Both the position numbers and the translations under genes were made by a program. A stretch of DNA of 35,418 nucleotides, from assembly GCA_015065225.1 (NCBI GenBank), contig SVQR01000011.1, positions 1,391-36,808 of the forward strand, written 5' to 3'. The notes beneath the pieces were generated by a model. That model was not told where the DNA came from, searched no databases, and saw only the letters and a program-made list of their open reading frames with translations. This DNA comes from Oscillospiraceae bacterium (lineage in GTDB: Bacteria; Bacillota; Clostridia; Oscillospirales; CAG-382). Shown in pieces: positions 1 through 9,046 of this stretch. Each line of letters starts with the position of its first letter. Within the stretch, counting starts at the first letter, position 1.

Positions 1-498
1 GGTGGTGCTATTCCGAAGGAATACATTCCTGCAGTTGACGCAGGTATCCAGTCCGCAATGAACAGCGGTGTTCTTGCAGGCTACCCTGTAGTTGACCTCA
101 AGGTTACACTTTACGACGGTTCTTACCACGAAGTCGACTCTTCTGAAATGGCGTTCAAGATTGCCGGCTCTATGGCACTCAAGGAAGCCCTCAGAAAGGC
201 AGATCCCGTACTCACAGAGCCTATGATGAAGGTTGTTGCGGTTGTTCCGGACGACTACATGGGCGATGTTATCGGTGACTTCAACTCCAGACGTGGTCAG
301 ATCGAAGGTATGGATCCCATCTCCGGCGCACAGCAGATCAGAGCTTTCGTTCCGCTTGCTAATATGTTCGGATATGCAACAGACCTCCGTTCCAAGACAC
401 AGGGTCGTGGTCAGTACGTTATGGAACCCAGCCACTATGCTGAGGCTCCCAAGTCCATCCAGGACGAAATCATTGCAAAGCGCGGTAAAAATAACTGA
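1..498 (+). CDS. fusA: Elongation factor G, C-terminal part (partial)
   Basis: This is the C-terminal end of translation elongation factor G, the GTPase that moves tRNA and mRNA through the ribosome after peptide transfer. The reading frame is open from base 1 ([12 protein letters not shown]...) and ends at a TGA, so the start and the GTPase domain lie outside the window. The visible part covers the end of domain IV and domain V, including the conserved [21 protein letters not shown] and RRGQIEGM stretches. It sits directly upstream of tuf on the same strand, the usual bacterial str-operon order. The ORF track begins at an internal Met (base 58), which is not the real start. Confidence 0.97.
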   Translation, partial: GGAIPKEYIPAVDAGIQSAMNSGVLAGYPVVDLKVTLYDGSYHEVDSSEMAFKIAGSMALKEALRKADPVLTEPMMKVVAVVPDDYMGDVIGDFNSRRGQIEGMDPISGAQQIRAFVPLANMFGYATDLRSKTQGRGQYVMEPSHYAEAPKSIQDEIIAKRGKNN

Positions 499-532
499 TT
501 TTGCTTCTGCAATATGACAAAAGTCATTAAAT

Positions 533-565
533 AGACGAGGATGGGGTGCGATACCCTGTCCCGTC
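533..565 (+). other. Stem-loop in the fusA-tuf spacer
   Basis: GACG pairs with CGTC and GGGGT with ACCC to form an imperfect hairpin in the 114-bp spacer. No T-run follows, so it does not look like an intrinsic terminator. It may be a processing or stability element between the two genes. The spacer also holds a small TGAC/GTCA stem near base 515 and a strong AAGGAGG ribosome binding site before tuf. Confidence 0.4.
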
Positions 566-612
566 AACAAAATATTTAATAAAAAATAATTTATTTAAGG
601 AGGAAACTCAAA

Positions 613-1818
613 ATGGCAAAGGCTAAGTTTGAAAGAACAAAACCCCACGTTAATATTGGTACAATCGGTCACGTTGACCACGGTAAGACAACTCTTACAG
701 CTGCTATCACAAAGACACTCTCCCTCGGTAACGGTTCCGTTGAAGCTCTCGCATACGACCAGATCGACAACGCTCCCGAAGAAAAGGCAAGAGGTATCAC
801 AATCAACACAAGACACGTTGAGTACGAAACAGAGAACAGACACTACGCTCACGTTGACTGCCCCGGCCATGCTGACTACGTTAAGAACATGATCACCGGT
901 GCTGCTCAGATGGACGGTGCTATCCTCGTTGTTGCAGGTACTGACGGTCCTCTCCAGCAGACAAGAGAACACATCCTTCTCGCTCGTCAGGTTGGCGTTC
1001 CCGCAATCGTTGTATTCATGAACAAGTGCGACATGGTTGACGATGACGAACTCCTCGACCTCGTTGAGATGGAAACAAGAGATCTCCTCTCCAGCTACGA
1101 TTTCCCCGGTGACGATATTCCGATCATCAGAGGTTCCGCTAGAGAAGCTCTCCTTTCCGAAAGCACAGATACATCTGCTCCCGAATACGCTTGTATCCTC
1201 GAGCTCATGAAGAATGTTGACGAATACATTCCTACTCCCGACAGAGCTGCTGACCAGCCCTTCCTTATGCCTGTCGAAGACGTATTCTCCATCTCCGGCC
1301 GTGGTACAGTTGCTACAGGTAGAGTTGAAAGAGGTACACTTAAGCTCAACGATACTGTTGAAATCGTTGGTCTCGCTGACGAAGCTAAGCAGACAGTTAT
1401 CACAGGTATCGAAATGTTCCACAAGCTCATGGACAGCGCTGAAGCAGGTGACAACGTAGGTTGCCTCCTCAGAGGTATTGACAAGAAGGGTATCGAAAGA
1501 GGCCAGGTTCTTGCTAAGCCCGGAACAATCAACCCCCACACAAAGTTCGTAGCTCAGGTTTACGTTCTTACAGAAAAGGAAGGCGGACGTCATAAGCCCT
1601 TCTTCTCCAACTACAGACCTCAGTTCTACTTCAGAACAACTGACGTTACAGGCGTTATCACTCTTCCCGAAGGCACAGAAATGTGCAACCCCGGTGACCA
1701 CGTTGATATGACTGTTGAACTCATCACTCCTATCGCTATCGAAAAGGGTCTCAGACTCGCTATTCGTGAAGGCGGCAGAACTGTTGGTTCAGGCGTTGTT
1801 GCTGAAATCCTTGGCTAA
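613..1818 (+). CDS. tuf: Elongation factor Tu
   Basis: Elongation factor Tu is the GTPase that delivers aminoacyl-tRNA to the ribosomal A site. The 401-residue product is full length. The G1 motif GHVDHGKTT is at residues 19-27, the G3 motif DCPGHADY near residue 81 and the G4 motif NKCD near residue 136. Domains 2 and 3 follow and end in the typical [15 protein letters not shown]. The start is fixed by AAGGAGG eight bases upstream. Codon use is highly biased (CTC, AAG, GTT), as expected for a very highly expressed gene. It is probably cotranscribed with fusA. The long antisense ORF on the minus strand (595-1701) is a product of that codon bias. Confidence 0.99.
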   Translation: MAKAKFERTKPHVNIGTIGHVDHGKTTLTAAITKTLSLGNGSVEALAYDQIDNAPEEKARGITINTRHVEYETENRHYAHVDCPGHADYVKNMITGAAQMDGAILVVAGTDGPLQQTREHILLARQVGVPAIVVFMNKCDMVDDDELLDLVEMETRDLLSSYDFPGDDIPIIRGSAREALLSESTDTSAPEYACILELMKNVDEYIPTPDRAADQPFLMPVEDVFSISGRGTVATGRVERGTLKLNDTVEIVGLADEAKQTVITGIEMFHKLMDSAEAGDNVGCLLRGIDKKGIERGQVLAKPGTINPHTKFVAQVYVLTEKEGGRHKPFFSNYRPQFYFRTTDVTGVITLPEGTEMCNPGDHVDMTVELITPIAIEKGLRLAIREGGRTVGSGVVAEILG

Positions 1819-1923
1819 GATTTTTGAAGCATAGCTTCAAGATTTGAAGTTTGCTTTGCAAGCTTCCCAATGATATATCCCGTTTGGGATGCATGACAAT
1901 TAAGTAAATTAATTTGTCTCTAC

Positions 1924-1973
1924 ACTTGGGCGGAGGCGGGTAACTTCCGCTTCTCGCCCGAGTTTTGCTTTTG
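1924..1973 (+). terminator. Intrinsic terminator after tuf
   Basis: ACTTGGGCG pairs with CGCCCGAGT, and an inner arm GAGGCGG pairs with CCGCTTC. The stem is followed by TTTTGCTTTT. Smaller hairpins lie between the tuf stop and this terminator. Confidence 0.85.
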
Positions 1974-1981
1974 TGAAGTTT

Positions 1982-2010
1982 TTGACGACTTTGTGAAAAA
2001 TGCATATAAA
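1982..2010 (+). promoter_or_regulatory. Sigma-A promoter for the ribU transcript
   Basis: TTGACG and TATAAA are separated by exactly 17 bp. Predicted initiation at about 2014-2018 places the 5' end of the RNA at the first helix of the FMN riboswitch. Confidence 0.75.
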
Positions 2011-2012
2011 CC

Positions 2013-2189
2013 ATCTTTTAGGGCGGGGCGAGGAAAAACCAATGAGTAATTCTTAGTTGTTTTCCACTTCCCCACCGGCGGTAATGCAGCTTTGCTGTTA
2101 GTCCGAGGGAGAAAAATTGCTTAAAAAGCACTTTCTTTGATGCGGTGTGATCCCGCAACCGACGGTATAGTCCGGATAAAGTAAAAGAT
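2013..2189 (+). promoter_or_regulatory. FMN riboswitch (RFN element)
   Basis: This is a flavin mononucleotide-sensing RNA aptamer. The closing helix P1 is visible as ATCTTTTA at 2013-2020 pairing perfectly with TAAAAGAT at 2182-2189. Inside it are the RFN landmarks GGGCGGGG, CCCCACCGGCGGTAAT, TAGTCCGAGGG, a variable helix, and GATCCCGCAACCGACGGTATAGTCCGGAT. It lies upstream of a riboflavin transporter gene, the classic RFN target. High FMN should stabilise the aptamer and favour the downstream terminator, lowering ribU expression. Confidence 0.95.
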
Positions 2190-2266
2190 ACCGCAAGATT
2201 TGAATTTGACGGAACAAGTGTCAAAGTGACAGAAATTCCGATGAATTCGGATCTTACGGTTGTTCG

Positions 2267-2299
2267 CCCGAGGGTGTCGACAGACAGCTTTGGGTTTTT
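2267..2299 (+). terminator. Riboswitch expression platform, conditional terminator
   Basis: CCCGAGG pairs with CTTTGGG, using G-T wobbles, around a GTC/GAC inner stem. TTTTT follows. It sits between the RFN aptamer and the ribU start codon, where a regulated terminator is expected. The AATTCCGATGAATTCGGATCTT segment just upstream could be part of an alternative antiterminator fold. Confidence 0.65.
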
Positions 2300-2368
2300 A
2301 CTTTACATTTTTGAATCAACCCCGAGAGAACAGACTTTGAATTTCAAAATGTGAAAGTGAGGTTACTT

Positions 2369-2944
2369 ATGAAAAACAATGAAAGAAAGAGTATCATAGA
2401 TACTAAGACTATAGTTCTTGTAGGCGTACTTTCGGCACTGTCATATGTTCTGATGCTTTTCCCGAAGATACCGGGAGTAATTGCGGCATTTCCCTGGCTC
2501 GATATTGATTTTTCCGATGTCCCCGCACTTCTTGCTTCGGTCGGAATTTCACCTATTGCGGGCGTGCTTGTTGTCGCTATCAAAAATATACTTCATCTTA
2601 CTGTTACAAGCACCGGTGCTGTAGGTGAGCTTTCAAACTTCATCTGCGGCGCAGCGCTCGTGCTTACCTGCGGACTTACGACAAAATATCTCTTCAAGAA
2701 AATGCTCAACCGCGTAAAGCTTCTCATAACCCTTCCCATTGCCTGCGTTGCTCAGGTAATTGCGGCGATACTTGGAAATTATTATCTGATGATCCCGCTT
2801 TACGGAATTCAGGCTGGAGCGAAGGAATACATAATCGGCGGCGTTATCCCCTTTAACCTTATTAAGGATGTTGCTGTTTGTGCTGTATTCTACCTTATCT
2901 ACATACTTGTTTATCCCAAAATTCAGAAAAGGCTTTATGTATAA
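2369..2944 (+). CDS. ribU: Riboflavin ECF transporter S component
   Basis: This is a predicted substrate-binding membrane subunit (S component) of an energy-coupling factor vitamin transporter, which docks on a shared EcfAA'T module to import riboflavin. The product has 191 residues, the usual size. It has about six hydrophobic segments and a RibU-like N-terminal region (VLSALSYVLMLFPKIPG, then DIDFSDVPALLASVGISP). The start was moved from GTG 2351 to ATG 2369, because GTGAGG precedes that ATG at a proper distance and the GTG lacks a ribosome binding site. The FMN riboswitch upstream supports riboflavin as substrate. No ECF ATPase genes are in the window. The stop overlaps the next start (TAATG). 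Confidence 0.93.
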   Translation: MKNNERKSIIDTKTIVLVGVLSALSYVLMLFPKIPGVIAAFPWLDIDFSDVPALLASVGISPIAGVLVVAIKNILHLTVTSTGAVGELSNFICGAALVLTCGLTTKYLFKKMLNRVKLLITLPIACVAQVIAAILGNYYLMIPLYGIQAGAKEYIIGGVIPFNLIKDVAVCAVFYLIYILVYPKIQKRLYV

Positions 2945-3879
2945 TGACAAAAGACCAATCTTTTTCTATCACCGCAAAGCTGACAGGAAAGATATCGACT
3001 GAAAATCCGGTATATGACTTTACGTCAAAGGAAATAAAGACGGAAAAAAGAAAATTCTCCGAGGAGGAGCTTGATACCCTTCGTAAAATGGGGTGGCTCG
3101 GTGATGACTTCGAGACCTTCCTGGTCATTCTTTCCTTCCTCGACGACAGCGGTATCATGGATGATGTGCCTGATTCATACATCGCCGAGGTGTTCTGTAA
3201 TGCGAGAAAGTTCGGTGTCGGTGAGTTTTATGACGATCCGTATATCAAAAATGTAAAGTTTGATGATGTCAAAAAGGGAAAATTCCTTCTTACTACCGCT
3301 GTATATGAAAAAGGCGAGCTGTTTCTTTACGATGCCCCCGACTTTTCAAAGGATATCATTGTTCCAAAGATAGGATTCTTTACCGGCAAAGTCACCTTTC
3401 CAACCTTTTATGAGGGAAGTATGCCGTGGATGTCTGTGTGTCCGTCTGAGATAAATTCCATGAAAGCTCAGATGGATGCGGCCCACGGTAGAGTTCTTGT
3501 TCTGGGATGCGGACTTGGCTATTATCAGTATGTCGTATCAGAAAAGGAAAATGTTGAGTCTGTGACAATAGTAGAGATATCAGAGGAGATAGCCGAAATT
3601 TTCAAAGAGCATATCCTTCCGAATTTTTCGAACAAGGAAAAGATCAATATAATCTGTTCCGATGCGATAAAGTACATGGATACGGTAAAAGACGGCGACT
3701 ATGATTTTGTCTTTGCGGATATATGGGAAGGCATAATCGACGGTGCGGGACACTATAAGAATATCAAGCCTCATGAGAATAGGCTGAAGAACACCGAGTT
3801 CACCTACTGGATAGGTGATCAGATAGAGTATTACCTTGAAGGTGACTGCGAGGATGACGAACCTCGCAGAGAATCATGA
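2944..3879 (+). CDS. SAM-dependent methyltransferase-like protein (spermidine-synthase fold)
   Basis: The 311-residue protein has a Rossmann-type methyltransferase core in its C-terminal half. RVLVLGCGLGYYQYVV is the glycine-rich SAM-binding motif I, followed by VESVTIVEISEEI with the acidic ribose-binding residue, then INIICSDAIKYM and DYDFVFADIWEG. The order resembles spermidine-synthase-like methyltransferases. The N-terminal 170 residues are not recognised. The real start is ATG 2944, not the earlier Met in the ORF track. It overlaps the ribU stop by one base (TAATG), so translation is probably coupled and the gene falls under FMN control. The substrate is unknown, and a link to flavin metabolism is only suggested by position. 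Confidence 0.75.
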   Translation: MTKDQSFSITAKLTGKISTENPVYDFTSKEIKTEKRKFSEEELDTLRKMGWLGDDFETFLVILSFLDDSGIMDDVPDSYIAEVFCNARKFGVGEFYDDPYIKNVKFDDVKKGKFLLTTAVYEKGELFLYDAPDFSKDIIVPKIGFFTGKVTFPTFYEGSMPWMSVCPSEINSMKAQMDAAHGRVLVLGCGLGYYQYVVSEKENVESVTIVEISEEIAEIFKEHILPNFSNKEKINIICSDAIKYMDTVKDGDYDFVFADIWEGIIDGAGHYKNIKPHENRLKNTEFTYWIGDQIEYYLEGDCEDDEPRRES

Positions 3880-4057
3880 GATTTTTGCATTATTTATAGA
3901 ATGTAAAAAGATACGTCAAATCAGATAAAAATCAAAGCCGTTTTATTATCATGAAAGCTGCATTTTTGTTGATATCGGACAAACACACGGTCATTTTCAA
4001 CAACAACGGTTTTCGTTAGTAATTAACAGCAATTCATAAACATTTAAGGAGCTTCCG

Positions 4058-4960
4058 ATGACAAACAACTCCATCCTTGACGGGAGTACCGTCTTTGATC
4101 CGGGCAGGGTAAAAATAACCTCAACGGAGCATTCCCACAATACCCCTTTTTTCTTTCATGTGCAGAAATTTTGGGAATTTATATATGTTGACAGTGGCTT
4201 TGCACTTCTTGGCGGCAGCGGTGAATCTGTGCTGCTCTCCGGCGGAGATATGGCTGTCGTTGCGCCCGGCGAAAGGCATTCGCTGATATGTCCGGGAAGC
4301 ACCGTTATGCACTGTCTTCTTTTTGAGGACAAAGAGCTTGGCAGCATGAAGGACGAGATATTTACTCTTCCCGGCTTTGTTGAGCTGTCACTTCGTGCAA
4401 GAGTGCTTGAGGACGAGCGTGCAAGAGCCAAAAATGCAAGATATGAGAGCATCCGCCTTGACTATTCGGAACGTGGTGAATTTATTCGCCTGTGCCGAGG
4501 TATACGTACCGAACGCGTGAACAAGGGCAAGGGTTGGCAGCAGCTTGTCAAGAGTTATCTATGTCAGGTAATGGTGTTTTACTCAAGGTTGGATATCGCC
4601 GCAAAGCGTACGGAAAAGACCGCTGAGGGCACGAAATCCCTTTATGCTCGGATAATAAAGTATCTTGAAGAGAATTATCGCAACAACATCACGGGCGTTG
4701 AGCTTTCCCGTGAGCTCGGACTTTCGCAGGAGCATCTTGCAAAGCAGTTCCGCAGTGAGCTTGACATTACACCTGCGGATTACATAAGGCGGTACAGAGT
4801 TGCCAAGAGCATGGAACTTCTGTGTGGTACGGATATGCCTGTAAACGAAGTCGCTCAAAGCTGCGGATTTGTTGATATGAGTGCGTTCTCCCGCGTGTTC
4901 AAGATGTTCGAGGGAGATACTCCGTCCAATTTCCGCAAGAGACAGAAGTTTGGAAAGTAG
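4058..4960 (+). CDS. AraC-family transcriptional regulator
   Basis: This 300-residue regulator has an N-terminal cupin-like sensory domain (HNTPFFFHVQKFWEFIYVDSG, then GDMAVVAPGERHSLICPG) at about residues 20-90. A C-terminal AraC/XylS DNA-binding domain with two helix-turn-helix units occupies about residues 200-297 (LEENYRNNITGVELSRELGL..., then the signature ITPADYIRRYRVAKSMELL and VAQSCGFVDMSAFSRVFK). AAGGAG lies seven bases before the ATG. A terminator follows, and a sugar isomerase gene lies on the same strand 156 bp downstream, so that gene is a plausible target. The ligand is probably a sugar, by family analogy only. Confidence 0.92.
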   Translation: MTNNSILDGSTVFDPGRVKITSTEHSHNTPFFFHVQKFWEFIYVDSGFALLGGSGESVLLSGGDMAVVAPGERHSLICPGSTVMHCLLFEDKELGSMKDEIFTLPGFVELSLRARVLEDERARAKNARYESIRLDYSERGEFIRLCRGIRTERVNKGKGWQQLVKSYLCQVMVFYSRLDIAAKRTEKTAEGTKSLYARIIKYLEENYRNNITGVELSRELGLSQEHLAKQFRSELDITPADYIRRYRVAKSMELLCGTDMPVNEVAQSCGFVDMSAFSRVFKMFEGDTPSNFRKRQKFGK

Positions 4961-4990
4961 GATCCGGGGAACGCGAACTTTTTGTGTATG

Positions 4991-5046
4991 CAATAGTAAA
5001 GGCGGTTTTATCTATCGGTTTTCCGAGACTGCCTTTATTGTTTTTG
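4991..5046 (+). terminator. Intrinsic terminator after the AraC gene
   Basis: CAAT and AAAGGC pair with GCCTTT and ATTG around an inner TCGG/CCGA hairpin. GTTTTTG follows. It separates the regulator from the isomerase gene. Confidence 0.7.
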
Positions 5047-5116
5047 TAAGTCGGATTGCATTTGAGCATCAAGGCGATCTTTTGCAGAGTGATCCGATTG
5101 TTTTGGAGGTGGAAGT

Positions 5117-5914
5117 ATGATGCTCGGAACGTGTACAAAATCCTTTGGTGGGATGAGTGTTGCGGAAACAGCGGAGATATTTGAGGTATCGGGACTTGAC
5201 TATGCCGAGCTTTGCTTTTGTCAGAAGGAACTTACCGGATGGAAGTACAATCTGTGCGGTTATGAGCCGCTCCCCTTCTCTTCGGAGGTTGCCGCGGCGA
5301 TGGACATTTTCCGCTCACACGGCGTAAGTATCTGCGCACTTGGCGTTTATAATTGCCTGTGGCAGGGATCATCCTCGGACTGTGTTGATTCACTAAGGAT
5401 CTTTCGTGAATACTGCGATATCGCTTTTGAAAACGGTATAGCAATACTTGCCACCCATACGGGAACGGTGCTTAACACCGCTAATGCCCGTAAAGGTGCG
5501 CCGGATATCAGGAAAAAGGTATTTGACAGCTTCACAATGGCGCTTACGGAGGCTGCAAAGCGCGGACTTACCGTAGCTGTGGAATGCTCTCCCTTTGATA
5601 TACTGACGAACTACAGCGACTTTTGCGAGCTTAAAGAACATATACAAAGGACTCTCGGAACAAGCAGTATGCTGAAATATATTGCGGTTCCCTCTTCGGA
5701 TGACAGGAATGTTGATATTTCCGATATCGCTCTGTACCATCTCAAGGATAAAAAACGCGGCGGAATGTTCTATGAACGCTTCGGTGAAGGTGATGCGGAT
5801 TTTTCCGATTTCTTTGCGGATATATGTAAGGCTTCGGATATCCCTGTCATACTGGAGCATGTAAACAGCGGAAATCTTTCCGAGACAGCGAGAAGGGTAC
5901 GGGAAAAGATGTGA
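5117..5914 (+). CDS. Sugar phosphate isomerase/epimerase-like TIM barrel protein
   Basis: The 265-residue protein matches the xylose-isomerase-like TIM barrel family (AP endonuclease 2 superfamily), whose members isomerise or epimerise sugars and inositols with a bound metal. Visible family features are the strand pattern, LTVAVECSPFDIL with a likely metal-ligand Glu, DIALYHLKDK with a His near the active site, and IPVILEHVNSGN with a second conserved Glu. GGAGG precedes tandem ATG codons at 5117 and 5120, and either could be used. It follows an AraC regulator and is closed by its own terminator, so it looks like a single-gene unit. The substrate cannot be deduced. Confidence 0.85.
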   Translation: MMLGTCTKSFGGMSVAETAEIFEVSGLDYAELCFCQKELTGWKYNLCGYEPLPFSSEVAAAMDIFRSHGVSICALGVYNCLWQGSSSDCVDSLRIFREYCDIAFENGIAILATHTGTVLNTANARKGAPDIRKKVFDSFTMALTEAAKRGLTVAVECSPFDILTNYSDFCELKEHIQRTLGTSSMLKYIAVPSSDDRNVDISDIALYHLKDKKRGGMFYERFGEGDADFSDFFADICKASDIPVILEHVNSGNLSETARRVREKM

Positions 5915-5958
5915 TGTCGGCTTGCCGGACTGTCTTCATATTATCAGATATTCTTTTG

Positions 5959-5988
5959 AAAGGTAACTCATATGGGTTACCTTTTTTT
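5959..5988 (+). terminator. Intrinsic terminator after the isomerase gene
   Basis: AAAGGTAAC pairs with GTTACCTTT around a short loop. The stem runs directly into TTTTTTT. Confidence 0.92.
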
Positions 5989-6047
5989 ATGCAAAATATG
6001 TGGAAAGAGGCATCCGGAAATGTTTTTTGTGTGTTGAGCCTTTGTGA

Positions 6048-6098
6048 TAATAAAAGAACTCCGCCGCAAAGCCTTCAAATGGCGACCTTGAAGCGGAG
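6048..6098 (-). terminator. Intrinsic terminator of the DUF3298 gene
   Basis: On the minus strand CTCCGC pairs with GCGGAG, with an inner CTTCAA/TTGAAG stem. TTCTTTTATT follows. It lies 25 bp past the stop codon. Confidence 0.75.
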
Positions 6099-6122
6099 AT
6101 GCTTGATGATATTAAGTTTTGA

Positions 6123-7310
6123 TCACTCTTTTATAAGATCCTTGACCGCGTCCCAGGAGGTGTAGATAGGTTTCAGGTATCTTTCGCCGAAATTCGGATC
6201 GTCGTAGGTGATCTCGGGCATTTCTGTGTCTGTAAGGGTATATATCTTCCACACATCGTCTTTTTCAATGCGATAGATATCAAGCGAGCATGACTCATAG
6301 GTCTCGTTGTACATCTCGGTGATAAGATAGTTTTTACCGCTTGACGATCTCGCGTGCCAGCTTTTCATTTCTGTGGCGAGTGTGGGGACGAAGGTGAATT
6401 CATCGTCATCGGAGACCTTGATAGTCAGTTCCTCGATAAAGCCGCTTTCGTAATCGGAATATATATAGAGATCCGCAATGAAACTGTCACCGTACTCATC
6501 GGTGAGATAGAGATATTCGTAGTTATTCACACGGCGCACAAAGCTGTTGTCGGAAACATTGGTGTACTTTGACTTAACAAGTCCGGGGTGATCATCGAAA
6601 TAAAGGGGGGCGGTGACCTGACCTGCCGCATATGATGCTATCTCATAGGTGCTGAAATTTATGTAAAGACAATCGTTTGTCATCGTCCACTGGAACTCGT
6701 TCGTATCATATTCGGTGAGTGTCTCGTAAACGTTGTACATATATTCATACTCATCGGGGTATTCTTTGCGAAGAGCGTTATCTATTATCCTTGCAAGATT
6801 GGCATCGCTTGTAAGCACATCGGAAAGCCCAAGCTCTTCGCCCGTTACGGGATCAACGTTGATGCAGGCGATGAGATCATATCCGTGAGCACCTCCCGCG
6901 TAACCGTAAAGGCTGTTCTTCATGCTGAAGATATTCTCGTCGCATCTGTAGATACGTGCCTTCTGTTCTTCATAGTAGGGGAGGCTGAAATACATCGCAT
7001 CCTCTTCTATATAAGAGACCATGTCGTTGAAGTTTTCCTCGGCATATTCGATTGTGGAAGCATTGAACTCCTCAAGATATTCGGCGAGCAGAGGGTATTC
7101 TTCGGATAAGCTGTCGCCGAGAATGACCGTATCGTATGTTGAATAAGCTATCTCGGTAGTTCCTTCGGTGTTCGGTATGCTGTCACTGTAGGAGTGCATT
7201 TCATTTTCGCACGTGTATACACCGATTTTCGGCTCGGACTGTACGGGAGTGAAGAAAAAGCTTAAAAGTGTGATGAATGCTATGAACGGACTGCCTAATA
7301 AACTATACAT
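6123..7310 (-). CDS. Membrane-anchored or secreted DUF4163/DUF3298 (RsiV/PdaC-like) protein
   Basis: This 395-residue protein starts with a hydrophobic segment (SPFIAFITLLSFFFTPV, residues 7-23) that acts as a signal peptide or anchor. Residues 70-170 resemble the DUF4163 module (MYFSLPYYEEQ..., then YGYAGGAHGY), and the rest matches DUF3298 (VDPVTGEELGLSDVLT, then FYEIASYAAGQ-type strands). This pair occurs in the extracytoplasmic part of the lysozyme-binding anti-sigma factor RsiV and in PdaC-type peptidoglycan deacetylases. No deacetylase or sigma-binding domain is present here, and no sigma gene is adjacent. AAAGGAG precedes the ATG. A surface role is inferred. Confidence 0.8.
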   Translation of the reverse strand: MYSLLGSPFIAFITLLSFFFTPVQSEPKIGVYTCENEMHSYSDSIPNTEGTTEIAYSTYDTVILGDSLSEEYPLLAEYLEEFNASTIEYAEENFNDMVSYIEEDAMYFSLPYYEEQKARIYRCDENIFSMKNSLYGYAGGAHGYDLIACINVDPVTGEELGLSDVLTSDANLARIIDNALRKEYPDEYEYMYNVYETLTEYDTNEFQWTMTNDCLYINFSTYEIASYAAGQVTAPLYFDDHPGLVKSKYTNVSDNSFVRRVNNYEYLYLTDEYGDSFIADLYIYSDYESGFIEELTIKVSDDDEFTFVPTLATEMKSWHARSSSGKNYLITEMYNETYESCSLDIYRIEKDDVWKIYTLTDTEMPEITYDDPNFGERYLKPIYTSWDAVKDLIKE

Positions 7311-7379
7311 AGTAAGCTCCTTTCTAACGGTATGTCAATTTCTTTGTTTATACTTACTTTTATCAAACTACTTGTTTAT

Positions 7380-7407
7380 ATTATACACTCTTTTTTTAAA
7401 ATGTCAA
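7380..7407 (-). promoter_or_regulatory. Sigma-A promoter for the DUF3298 gene
   Basis: On the minus strand TTGACA and TATAAT are both perfect consensus, with a 16-bp spacer. They lie about 65 bp upstream of the start codon. Confidence 0.85.
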
Positions 7408-7457
7408 GCCAAATCAGAAAACAGCATAACGTTCCCTGAGCAGAGAAACCTGTAAAC

Positions 7458-7487
7458 GAAAAAGGCTACCCACAAAGGACAGCCTTA
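7458..7487 (-). terminator. Intrinsic terminator of rny
   Basis: On the minus strand AAGGCT...AGCCTT encloses a TCC/GG-containing loop and is followed by TTTTTCG. It lies 12 bp past the rny stop. Confidence 0.85.
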
Positions 7488-7498
7488 GTGTTATTGAA

Positions 7499-9046
7499 TT
7501 ACTTTGCAAAGTCGGTCTTTCTGCTTTCTCTGATGAGATTTACCTTGATCTGACCGGGATATTCAAGCTCATCTTCGATCTTAGCGGCAATATCTCTTGC
7601 GAGAAGCGTCATATCGTCATCGGAAACCTTTTCCGGCTTGACCATTACGCGGATCTCACGACCTGCCTGGATAGCGAAGCACTTGTCAACGCCTTCAAAG
7701 TCTGTTGCAATCTCTTCGAGCTTCTGAAGTCTCTTGATGTAGGACTCGAGATTTTCGCGTCTTGCACCGGGACGTGCCGCTGAAACAGCATCTGCCGCCT
7801 GAACGAGCATAGCAACAACTGTCTGAGGTTCAACATCGTTATGATGCGCTTCGATAGCGTGGATAACATCCTTGCTTTCGTTGAAACGTCTTGCAATGTC
7901 AACACCGAGAGTAACGTGAGAGCCTTCGATCTCGTGGCTTGCCGCCTTACCGATATCGTGGAGAAGACCTGCACGCTTTGCCAGTGTGGAGTCAACGCCC
8001 AGCTCATCCGCCATAATACCTGCGATATGTGCAACTTCAATGGAGTGGATAAGTACATTCTGACCGTAGCTTGTTCTGTAACGGAGTCTTCCGAGCATAC
8101 GTACGAGTTCGGGATTGATACCGTTGACACCTGTTTCAAATGTAGCCTGTTCACCGGACTGCTTGATGATGGTCTCGACTTCACGGGTACATTTTTCAAC
8201 CATTTCCTCAATTCTTGAGGGATGGATACGACCGTCGCTGATAAGTCTTTCAAGAGCAAGTCTTGCGATCTCACGGCGAACCGGATCGAAGCAGGATACT
8301 GTGATGGCTTCGGGAGTATCGTCGATAATGATATCAACGCCCGTAATGGACTCGATGGACTTGATGTTACGTCCTTCACGTCCGATGATCCTTCCCTTCA
8401 TGTCGTCATTGGGAAGAGCGACTGTGGATACCGTTGTTTCGGCAACCTGATCGGATGCAAGTCTCTGAATTGCAAGGGAGATGATATTTCTTGCCTTTTC
8501 GTCTGCTTCATCCTTGGCCTGCTGTTCGAGCTCGTTGATCTTGACCGCCATTTCGTGGCGAACTTCGACTTCCACCTTCTGAAGGAGGTATTCCTTAGCC
8601 TGTTCGGTGGTGTAACCGGAGATCTCTTCCAGCTTTTCTCTCTGCTGTGCACAGAGTTCGTCTATTTCTTCGTACTTCTTGTCGCACTCAGCGATCTTTG
8701 CCTTGTACTTTTCTTCTGTCTGTTCACACTGTTCTATCTTCTTGTCCAGTGTTTCTTCCTTCTGCTGAGCTCTCTTTTCAAGGCGAGCGACTTCGTTTCT
8801 GCGTTCTTTCGCTTCACGTTCTGCTTCATTCTTGAGCTTGAGGGCTTCTTCCTTTGCTTCTATGAGCGCTTCTTTTTTCTTTGTTTCCGAATTCTTCAGC
8901 GCTTCATCAAGAATTCGTTTTGCTTCGTCTTCTGCGGATTTGATCTTCGCCTCGCCGATCTTTTTTCTGTATGCGTATCCGATAAGGACACCCAAAGCAG
9001 CTCCGACGACGAGACCGATGACGATCCCTAATACGATCTGCGTCAT
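7499..9046 (-). CDS. rny: Ribonuclease Y
   Basis: RNase Y is the membrane-bound endoribonuclease that starts mRNA decay and processing in many Firmicutes. The product has 515 residues, the normal size. An N-terminal membrane helix ([21 protein letters not shown]) is followed by a long charged coiled coil to about residue 190. A KH RNA-binding domain contains [15 protein letters not shown], and an HD hydrolase domain carries the metal-binding HDIGKA plus EAHHNDV. The ORF track starts at GTG 9052, but ATG 9046 lies five bases after CGGAGG and is the better start. A transcript of about 460 nt of leader seems to precede it. Confidence 0.97.
   Translation of the reverse strand: MTQIVLGIVIGLVVGAALGVLIGYAYRKKIGEAKIKSAEDEAKRILDEALKNSETKKKEALIEAKEEALKLKNEAEREAKERRNEVARLEKRAQQKEETLDKKIEQCEQTEEKYKAKIAECDKKYEEIDELCAQQREKLEEISGYTTEQAKEYLLQKVEVEVRHEMAVKINELEQQAKDEADEKARNIISLAIQRLASDQVAETTVSTVALPNDDMKGRIIGREGRNIKSIESITGVDIIIDDTPEAITVSCFDPVRREIARLALERLISDGRIHPSRIEEMVEKCTREVETIIKQSGEQATFETGVNGINPELVRMLGRLRYRTSYGQNVLIHSIEVAHIAGIMADELGVDSTLAKRAGLLHDIGKAASHEIEGSHVTLGVDIARRFNESKDVIHAIEAHHNDVEPQTVVAMLVQAADAVSAARPGARRENLESYIKRLQKLEEIATDFEGVDKCFAIQAGREIRVMVKPEKVSDDDMTLLARDIAAKIEDELEYPGQIKVNLIRESRKTDFAK

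Noticed and set aside
595-1701. 368-codon minus-strand ORF opposite tuf
   Set aside because: It is fully antisense to tuf, and its Ser/Cys/Val-rich composition is what the biased codons of tuf give in the reverse frame.
5911-6165. 84-codon plus-strand ORF after the isomerase gene
   Set aside because: It spans the intrinsic terminator at 5959-5988 and the end of the opposite gene, and has no ribosome binding site or recognisable domain.
8222-9031. 269-codon plus-strand ORF opposite rny
   Set aside because: The Phe/Leu/Cys-rich product is the reverse-frame shadow of the Glu/Lys-rich RNase Y coiled coil.
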